A DNA stretch of 12,870 bases. Origin: Geobacter sp. Its GTDB lineage: Bacteria; Desulfobacterota; Desulfuromonadia; Geobacterales; Pseudopelobacteraceae. Below, one piece after another: positions 8,429 through 12,870 of this stretch (position 1 is the stretch's first letter; the number at the start of each line of letters is the position of its first letter). Below the pieces are notes generated by a model. The model was not told the origin of the DNA. It searched no databases and was given only the letters and a program-made list of their open reading frames with translations. The translations under genes were made by a program, and so were the position numbers. The stretch is from contig DAIERH010000047.1 of the NCBI GenBank assembly GCA_027346925.1, positions 1 to 12,870 on the forward strand. The letters run 5' to 3'.

Positions 8429-8881
8429 ATGCCAACCGTAGCCGATATCATGACCAAAGACGTTGTCACCGTGAAACGCGAGACCACCGTGCGTGAGCTG
8501 GCCGGGATCTTCGATCAGCACCGCTTCGGCACCCTGCCGGTGGTGGATGACGACAACAACCTGGTGGGGATCGTGACCGCCTCCGACCTGGTGGAACAGG
8601 GACGCAACCTGCACATCCCCACCGTCATCTCCCTGTTCGACTGGGTCATCCCCCTGGGGGGCGAACGGACCCTGGAGCGCGAGCTGCACAAGATCACCGC
8701 CCAGACTGCCGGTGAGATCTGCTCCAGCAATGTGGTGACCGTCACCCCCTCCGACGCCGTGAGCACGGCGGCCGATACCATGAGCAGCCACAAGCTGCAT
8801 GCCCTGCCCGTGGCCGAGGGGGGAAAGCTGGTGGGAATGGTGTCCCGGATCGACATCATCCGGAGCCTGATCCAGAAGTGA
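8429..8881 (+). CDS. Two-CBS-domain protein
   Basis: A 150-aa cytoplasmic protein made almost entirely of a CBS pair. The first CBS runs about residues 3–60 (VADIMTKDVVTV, FGTLPVVDDDNNLVGIVTASDL) and the second about 92–148 (CSSNVVTVTPSDAVSTAADTM, LHALPVAEGGKLVGMVSRIDII). Such stand-alone pairs usually bind adenine nucleotides (AMP, ATP, sometimes NAD or c-di-AMP) and act as sensors; the ligand here is unknown. I chose ATG 8429 because AAGGAG (8414–8419) sits 9 nt before it and the CBS domain starts at once. An in-frame ATG at 8384 overlaps the nnr stop and would add 15 residues of no clear kind. The stop overlaps the tsaE start. Lying downstream of a c-di-AMP gene set, it could be a nucleotide sensor, but that is speculation. 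Confidence 0.9.
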   Translation: MPTVADIMTKDVVTVKRETTVRELAGIFDQHRFGTLPVVDDDNNLVGIVTASDLVEQGRNLHIPTVISLFDWVIPLGGERTLERELHKITAQTAGEICSSNVVTVTPSDAVSTAADTMSSHKLHALPVAEGGKLVGMVSRIDIIRSLIQK

Positions 8882-9369
8882 GCCGGCTGGCCCTGTTCTC
8901 CCGTTCGCCCCGGGAAACCGAGGGATTGGGGCGGCTGCTCGGGTCGCTGCTCGGCGGCGGCGCATTCGTGGCGCTGCGCGGCGAATTGGGCAGCGGCAAG
9001 ACCTGCTTCACCCGCGGCATCGTCGCAGGGGCGGCCCCCACCAGCGCCCACCTGGTCGCCAGCCCGACCTTTGCCATCATGAACGAATATCCGGGTGCCG
9101 TTCCGGTCTATCACTTCGATTTCTACCGGCTGACCGGGGCCTTCGACATCGCCGAACTGGGTTTCGAGGAATACTTTCAGGGAGACGGGATCTGCATAGT
9201 CGAATGGTCCGAGCGCCTGGACGAACTGTTCCCCGAAGAGCACCTGATCGTGACCCTGGAACACGGCGGGGAGGATCTGCGCAGCCTCACCTTCGAGGCC
9301 GCCGGGCCTGAAATGGATGGGGTGCTCGCCCGGTTTGCCGAGTTGGCGAAACCTGAAAAATTCCTTTGA
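8878..9369 (+). CDS. tsaE: tRNA t6A synthesis ATPase TsaE
   Basis: ATPase partner of TsaB and TsaD in making N6-threonylcarbamoyl-adenosine at position 37 of ANN-decoding tRNAs. At 163 aa it has the normal length. Walker A is GELGSGKT with Lys41 and Thr42. Switch-type motifs ASPTFAIMNEY and HFDFYRL (Asp81, Tyr83, Arg84) follow, then CIVEWSE with Glu109 and Trp110. The GTG start overlaps the stop of the CBS gene (GTGA), implying translational coupling. The stop TGA (9367–9369) lies inside the predicted −35 box of lysC. Confidence 0.95.
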   Translation: MSRLALFSRSPRETEGLGRLLGSLLGGGAFVALRGELGSGKTCFTRGIVAGAAPTSAHLVASPTFAIMNEYPGAVPVYHFDFYRLTGAFDIAELGFEEYFQGDGICIVEWSERLDELFPEEHLIVTLEHGGEDLRSLTFEAAGPEMDGVLARFAELAKPEKFL

Positions 9370-9395
9370 CCTGAAAACCGGTTATCTGCTATAGA
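9366..9395 (+). promoter_or_regulatory. Likely sigma-70 promoter for lysC
   Basis: TTGACC (9366–9371) and TATAGA (9390–9395) are separated by 18 bp, a good match to −35 and −10 boxes. The −35 overlaps the tsaE stop. Transcription would start about 45 bases before the lysC ATG. The AT content rises locally here. This is a prediction from sequence only. Confidence 0.5.
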
Positions 9396-9446
9396 ACCAC
9401 ATTCTACTTGCACTGTTTCCGTCACCACTATGCTAAGGAGAGCAGT

Positions 9447-10661
9447 ATGGCACTTGTAGTCCAAAAATACGGCGGTACCTCGGTCGGCACCACCGACCGC
9501 ATCAAGAATGTCGCCAAACGGGTCATGAGAACCTATGACGCCGGCAACGACGTGATCGTGGTCGTATCGGCCATGTCGGGCGAGACCAACAAGCTGGTGG
9601 CCCTGGCCAATGATATGAGCGAGATCCCCGACGGGCGCGAGTACGATGTGGTGGTGGCCACCGGCGAGCAGGTCACCATCGGACTCCTGGCCATGTACCT
9701 CAAGTCCCAGGGCTACAAGGCCAAGTCCTACCAGGGATGGCAGGTGCCGATCATCACCGACTCCACCGCCACCAAGGCCCGCATCGAGAGCATCGACGAC
9801 AAGAACATCCGCGCCGACCTGAAGAACGGCTCCATCGTGATCGTGGCCGGTTTCCAGGGCATGGACGCGGCCGGCAACGTCACCACCCTGGGACGCGGCG
9901 GTTCCGACACCTCGGCCGTGGCCATCGCGGCAGCGCTCAAGGCCGATGTGTGCGAGATCTACACCGACGTTGACGGGGTCTACACCACAGATCCCAACAT
10001 CTGCAAGGAGGCGCGCAAGATCGAGAAGATCTCCTACGACGAGATGCTCGAACTGGCCAGCCTGGGCGCCAAGGTGCTCCAGATCCGCTCCGTGGAGTTT
10101 GCCAAGAAATACGACGTGGACGTGCATGTCCGCTCCAGTCTCAATGAAAACACCGGTACCATGGTTACCAGGGAGGATAAGGATATGGAAGGGATTCTCG
10201 TTTCAGGGGTTGCCTACGACAAGAACGAAGCCAAGATCGCCGTGATGGGGGTACCGGACAAGCCGGGCATCGCCGCCAAGATCCTCACGCCGCTCTCCGA
10301 CGCCGCCATCTCGGTGGACATGATCGTGCAGAACGTCAGTTCCGAAGGACTGACCGACTTCACCTTCACCGTGACCAAGGCAGACCTGAAGCAGGCCCTC
10401 TTGATCACCAACGAGGTCGCCAAGGAGATCCAGGCCAAGAACGTCATCTCCGACGAGAACATCAGCAAGGTTTCCATCGTGGGTCTCGGCATGCGCAGCC
10501 ACGCCGGTGTGGCCACCCGCATGTTCGCCGCCCTGGCCGCCAACAACATCAATATCCAGATGATCTCCACATCGGAGATCAAGATCGCCGTGGCCATCGA
10601 CGAGAAGTACACCGAACTGGCCGTGCGCGTGCTGCACGAGACCTTCGGCCTGGCCGGCTGA
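9447..10661 (+). CDS. lysC: Aspartate kinase (LysC type)
   Basis: Phosphorylates aspartate, the first step toward lysine, methionine, threonine and diaminopimelate. At 404 aa it has the usual length of monofunctional kinases. The kinase domain (about residues 1–245) starts with VVQKYGGTSVG (Lys7), carries GRGGSDTSA (149–157), and has YTDVDGVYTTDP. Two ACT domains follow (about 260–404), with MGVPDKPGIAAKI and MIVQNVSSEG typical of feedback-regulated forms that bind lysine and/or threonine. The ATG at 9447 is set by TAAGGAG (9434–9440) with a 6-nt spacer and by the family N-terminus. An upstream in-frame TTG at 9408 adds unrelated residues. A second strong ribosome site inside the gene may give a separate ACT subunit. 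An intrinsic terminator follows. Confidence 0.96.
   Translation: MALVVQKYGGTSVGTTDRIKNVAKRVMRTYDAGNDVIVVVSAMSGETNKLVALANDMSEIPDGREYDVVVATGEQVTIGLLAMYLKSQGYKAKSYQGWQVPIITDSTATKARIESIDDKNIRADLKNGSIVIVAGFQGMDAAGNVTTLGRGGSDTSAVAIAAALKADVCEIYTDVDGVYTTDPNICKEARKIEKISYDEMLELASLGAKVLQIRSVEFAKKYDVDVHVRSSLNENTGTMVTREDKDMEGILVSGVAYDKNEAKIAVMGVPDKPGIAAKILTPLSDAAISVDMIVQNVSSEGLTDFTFTVTKADLKQALLITNEVAKEIQAKNVISDENISKVSIVGLGMRSHAGVATRMFAALAANNINIQMISTSEIKIAVAIDEKYTELAVRVLHETFGLAG
10171..10187 (+). promoter_or_regulatory. Internal ribosome binding site and start within lysC
   Basis: GGGAGG (10171–10176) precedes an in-frame ATG (10185–10187) by 8 nt, an ideal spacing. Initiation there would make a 158-aa protein (10185–10661) of both ACT domains, beginning MEGILVSGVAYDKNEAK, from codon 247 of lysC. 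In Bacillus subtilis aspartokinase II and Corynebacterium LysC, the beta subunit begins at nearly the same place. Use of this start here is a prediction. Confidence 0.55.
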
Positions 10662-10687
10662 TTTCCTTTCTGCCGGGAACTGCCCAC

Positions 10688-10725
10688 AGGGGGGAGAACA
10701 CATGCGGTTCTCCCCTCTTTTCTTA
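10688..10725 (+). terminator. Intrinsic terminator after lysC
   Basis: The stem GGGGAGAAC (10691–10699) pairs perfectly with GTTCTCCCC (10707–10715) around a 7-nt loop. It can extend by three more pairs (one G·U) and is followed by the T-rich run TTTTCTT. It lies 26 bases after the lysC stop and separates lysC from the next gene. Confidence 0.88.
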
Positions 10726-10748
10726 TCCCGAAACGCGAGTCCAGCGTC

Positions 10749-12122
10749 ATGCCCGAAAGCCCCGATCATAGCATATTCACCTACCGCGACGGCGTCCTGA
10801 AGCCCGTTCGCGGCAGGGTGGTGGCCGAGTTTCCGCTGCAACTCATCGTCAATGGCCGGGAGATCGCCACCCTGATCGCCTCGCCCCACGACCTGCGCTT
10901 CCTGGCGGCCGGTTTCCTGCGTCTCCAGGGTTTCGTGCGGAGCCTTGCCGACTTCGAGATGTTCAGCGTCTGCGAGGATTTCGGCACCGCCAATGTACGC
11001 ATCAAGGGGGAGCTGCCGGAACGACTGCAGCCGGTGTTGACCTCGGGGTGCGGCAGCGGCATCAGCTTCAGCATGCCCCGGCTAGAGGACAGAGCCCAGG
11101 GCGCGACAGGCAACTCTGTCCCCGTCAAACCCTCTGAGATATTCAGCCTGATGGACGAACTGGCCAGGCAAGCCAGCAACTACCGCCGCCATGGCGGCAT
11201 CCACTCGGCCGCCGCGGGGCGCGGCGGCGACATGTTCCTGTACGCGGAGGACCTGGGACGGCACAACACCCTGGACCGTATCGCCGGCGAGGCCCTGTTC
11301 AAGGGGATCGACCTTACGGGGACGATTCTGGTCACCTCGGGCCGGGTGTCAACCGAGATGGTGGCCAAGGCTGCCCTTCTGGGGGTGAGGCTCATCGCCT
11401 CGCGCACCTCCCCTACCGACATGGCCATCCGATTGTGCGACCGGAGCGAGATCTGCCTGGTCGGCTACGTCAGGGAGGGCAGGTTCACCGTGTACAGCCA
11501 CCCAGAGCTGATCGAGCAGTATCCGGACCGGGCCAAGATCGACGGGGTGACCGGCGTGATCCTGGCGGGAGGGTCATCCACCCGCATGGGACGCAACAAG
11601 GCCCTGCTGGCGCTGGGCGACACGACCATCATCGGGGCTCTGTACCGCACCCTGGCCGCCATCTTCCCCGAGGTCATCATCGTCACCAACACCCCCGAGG
11701 AGTACGCCGGCATCCCCTGCCGCACGGTTGCGGACATCTTTCCCGGCGCCGGCTCCATTGCCGGACTGCACGCCGCCCTGGCCCACAGCAGAACCGAGCG
11801 GATATTTGTCGCCGCCTGCGACATGCCGCTCGTCAGCGAGGAATTGATCAGGGCGCTCTGCGCCATGGATGGATGGGAGGACGCGCTGATCCCCTTCAGC
11901 GACGGCGGACAGGAACCGCTGCACGCCGTCTACGCCAGGAGCTCCCTGGCGGAGATCCAGGGAGCTCTGGAGCGGGGTGAGAAGAAGATTCTCGATATCC
12001 TCACGCGACTCAGGACCAGGTTGGTGGCATGGGATGAGATCCGCCACATTCCTGGGGCTGCCGATTCGTTCCGCAACGTGAATACACCCGAGGAGTATGA
12101 GGAGATTATGCGGGGGCAGTAA
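10749..12122 (+). CDS. FdhD–MobA fusion: Mo-cofactor sulfurtransferase and guanylyltransferase
   Basis: A 457-aa protein with two complete domains. Residues 1 to about 255 are FdhD, which passes sulfur to the molybdenum cofactor of formate dehydrogenase: LIASPHDLRFLAAGFL, the loop TSGCGSG (Cys101), EDLGRHNTLDRIAGEA and TSGRVSTEMVAKAA. Residues about 266–457 are MobA, which adds GMP to molybdopterin: VILAGGSSTRMGRNKALL (269–287), AACDMPL with metal-binding Asp358, and FRNVNTPEEY near the end. The E. coli FdhD loop is CxxC; here the second cysteine is glycine. The fusion joins two consecutive steps of bis-MGD finishing. The ATG at 10749 is the first in the frame, but I see no good ribosome site or promoter before it. 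The 3' end overlaps tadA by 17 bp. Confidence 0.93.
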   Translation: MPESPDHSIFTYRDGVLKPVRGRVVAEFPLQLIVNGREIATLIASPHDLRFLAAGFLRLQGFVRSLADFEMFSVCEDFGTANVRIKGELPERLQPVLTSGCGSGISFSMPRLEDRAQGATGNSVPVKPSEIFSLMDELARQASNYRRHGGIHSAAAGRGGDMFLYAEDLGRHNTLDRIAGEALFKGIDLTGTILVTSGRVSTEMVAKAALLGVRLIASRTSPTDMAIRLCDRSEICLVGYVREGRFTVYSHPELIEQYPDRAKIDGVTGVILAGGSSTRMGRNKALLALGDTTIIGALYRTLAAIFPEVIIVTNTPEEYAGIPCRTVADIFPGAGSIAGLHAALAHSRTERIFVAACDMPLVSEELIRALCAMDGWEDALIPFSDGGQEPLHAVYARSSLAEIQGALERGEKKILDILTRLRTRLVAWDEIRHIPGAADSFRNVNTPEEYEEIMRGQ

Positions 12123-12597
12123 CGCGCCGGGAGCGCTTACGTCGGCGCAACTCGCTGAAGAAGCCGCTCAACTGTTGCGAGCACTCCTCTTCCAGGATGC
12201 GGGGAATCAGTTGGACGCGGTGATTGAGGCGGGAATCGTCGGACAGGTCGTAGAGTGAGCCGGCCGCGCCCCCCTTGGGGTCGAAGCAGCCGAAGACGAC
12301 GGTGGGGACGCGGGCCAGGATGATGGCTCCCATGCACATGATGCAGGGTTCGAGCGTGACATACAGGGTGGTATCCAAGAGCCGCCAGGAACCGAGTTTC
12401 CTGGCGGCTTTTCTGATGGCGATCAGTTCGGCGTGGGCCGCCGGGTCCTGGGCCGATTCGCGCAGGTTGTGACCGCGGGAGATGATCTTGCCGTTCTTGA
12501 CGATGATACAGCCGATGGGCACCTCGTCCTTGCCCTGGGCCTTGCCCGCCTCGGCGATGGCCCGTCGCATCCAGTATTCATGGTTCTTTTCCGGCAT
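12106..12597 (-). CDS. tadA: tRNA adenosine-34 deaminase TadA
   Basis: Converts A34 to inosine in the anticodon of tRNA-Arg(ACG), allowing it to read CGU, CGC and CGA. At 163 aa it has the usual bacterial length. The zinc deaminase motifs are present: DPAAHAEL with His55 and catalytic Glu57, and LEPCIMCMGA with Cys85 and Cys88. The basic tail ELRRRKRSRR is common in this family. A free-standing cytidine or guanine deaminase is unlikely given the TadA-type sequence around HAE and PCxxC. The ATG at 12597 has no ribosome site and is preceded by a promoter-like sequence ending six bases upstream. The gene converges on fdhD-mobA and shares its last 17 bases with it. Confidence 0.95.
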   Translation of the reverse strand: MPEKNHEYWMRRAIAEAGKAQGKDEVPIGCIIVKNGKIISRGHNLRESAQDPAAHAELIAIRKAARKLGSWRLLDTTLYVTLEPCIMCMGAIILARVPTVVFGCFDPKGGAAGSLYDLSDDSRLNHRVQLIPRILEEECSQQLSGFFSELRRRKRSRRVTAPA

Positions 12598-12603
12598 GAG
12601 CGA

Positions 12604-12633
12604 AATCTAGCACAAACCGTTGAGGCCGGGCAA
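12604..12633 (-). promoter_or_regulatory. Likely extended −10 promoter for tadA
   Basis: On the minus strand, TTGCCC (12633–12628), an 18-bp spacer and TAGATT (12609–12604) preceded by TGC form a −35 / extended −10 promoter. The spacing predicts transcription starting at or next to the A of the tadA ATG, giving a leaderless mRNA. This fits the missing ribosome site. Confidence 0.45.
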
Positions 12634-12681
12634 AGGGAATATCTCTTTTGAGTACAGCCAATAACCGCCTCTCAATCCCCT

Positions 12682-12870
12682 CTAGAGCCTGGCAACCTTG
12701 AGCACCTGCCCCTCGATGTCCGTCACCCGCACCCTGTCGCCTACCTGCAACTCCTCGTCGGCATAGCAACACCACTCGTCCGCCCCCAGGAGCGGACTGC
12801 CGAACCTCACTGTCCAACGGTCGCAACCCTGATCGGCAGCGCGGACAATGATGCCGGATTCACCAGAAAC
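12682..12870 (-). CDS. NfeD-like protein, C-terminal fragment
   Basis: Only the last 62 codons are in the window; the start lies beyond its right edge. On the minus strand the frame is open from 12870 to a TAG at 12684–12682. The sequence has the pattern of the NfeD C-terminal OB-fold: GIIVRAA near its start, WTVRFGSPLLGADEW, then the closing strands VGDRVRVTDIEGQVLKV. NfeD-like proteins are membrane-anchored and often pair with stomatin-type proteins or act near membrane proteases. It includes two adjacent cysteines (DEWCCYADE). The family call is tentative because the fragment is short. The 84 bases between it and tadA hold the predicted tadA promoter; I see no clear terminator. Confidence 0.6.
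   Translation of the reverse strand, partial: VSGESGIIVRAADQGCDRWTVRFGSPLLGADEWCCYADEELQVGDRVRVTDIEGQVLKVARL

Noticed and set aside
6600..8435. Long open frame (611 codons) on the minus strand opposite acpS and nnr
   Set aside because: Same cause: a shadow of GC-rich codons. The plus-strand proteins carry all family motifs and the minus product has none.
9408..9446. TTG that would lengthen lysC by 13 codons
   Set aside because: The ATG at 9447 has a strong ribosome site with correct spacing, and the family N-terminus begins there.
12598..12681. Possible small RNA or terminator between tadA and the NfeD-like gene
   Set aside because: I found no convincing stem with a T-run on either strand; only the tadA promoter-like sequence is supported.

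Overview
The window is GC-rich DNA (about 60% or more) packed with housekeeping genes. It most resembles the Geobacter / Desulfuromonadales lineage. This rests on the gene order ftsH–folP–cdaA–cdaR–glmM–pdxJ–acpS–nnr–CBS protein–tsaE–lysC, on the dihydropteroate synthase with an extra N-terminal domain, and on protein sequences close to Geobacter homologues as I remember them. The genus is an inference; no search was run.

Layout: bases 1–9369 hold ten plus-strand genes that look like one or a few long transcripts. Several neighbours overlap by four bases (ATGA or GTGA), which suggests translational coupling. The order is: FtsH protease (5' end cut off by the window edge), folP, the c-di-AMP / cell-wall set cdaA–cdaR–glmM, pdxJ, acpS, nnr (repair of damaged NAD(P)H), a two-CBS-domain protein and tsaE (tRNA t6A synthesis). 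Two gaps hold repeats. At 2942–2990 an AT-rich array of seven 7-bp units runs into the end of folP. At 6308–6430 a 123-bp imperfect palindrome separates pdxJ from acpS. lysC (aspartate kinase) follows with its own likely promoter and ends at a clear intrinsic terminator. Next is a single gene fusing FdhD to MobA. It meets tadA (minus strand) tail to tail with a 17-bp overlap. The last 189 bases hold the C-terminal end of a minus-strand NfeD-like protein.

How the genes fit together: CdaA makes c-di-AMP, CdaR (YbbR domain) is its membrane partner, and GlmM makes glucosamine-1-phosphate for peptidoglycan and lipopolysaccharide. The other genes serve cofactor, tRNA and amino-acid metabolism: folate (FolP), pyridoxal phosphate (PdxJ), phosphopantetheine transfer to ACP (AcpS), NAD(P)HX repair (Nnr), tRNA modification (TsaE, TadA), the aspartate pathway (LysC) and molybdenum cofactor finishing for formate dehydrogenase (FdhD-MobA).

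I see no phage, transposase, CRISPR array, toxin–antitoxin pair or defence system, and no convincing new multi-gene system. The points most worth checking are: an arginine in place of the Walker A lysine in FtsH; a well-placed internal ribosome binding site in lysC that could yield a separate ACT-only subunit; the FdhD–MobA fusion with a single-cysteine FdhD loop; the two repeat elements; and a possible leaderless tadA mRNA.
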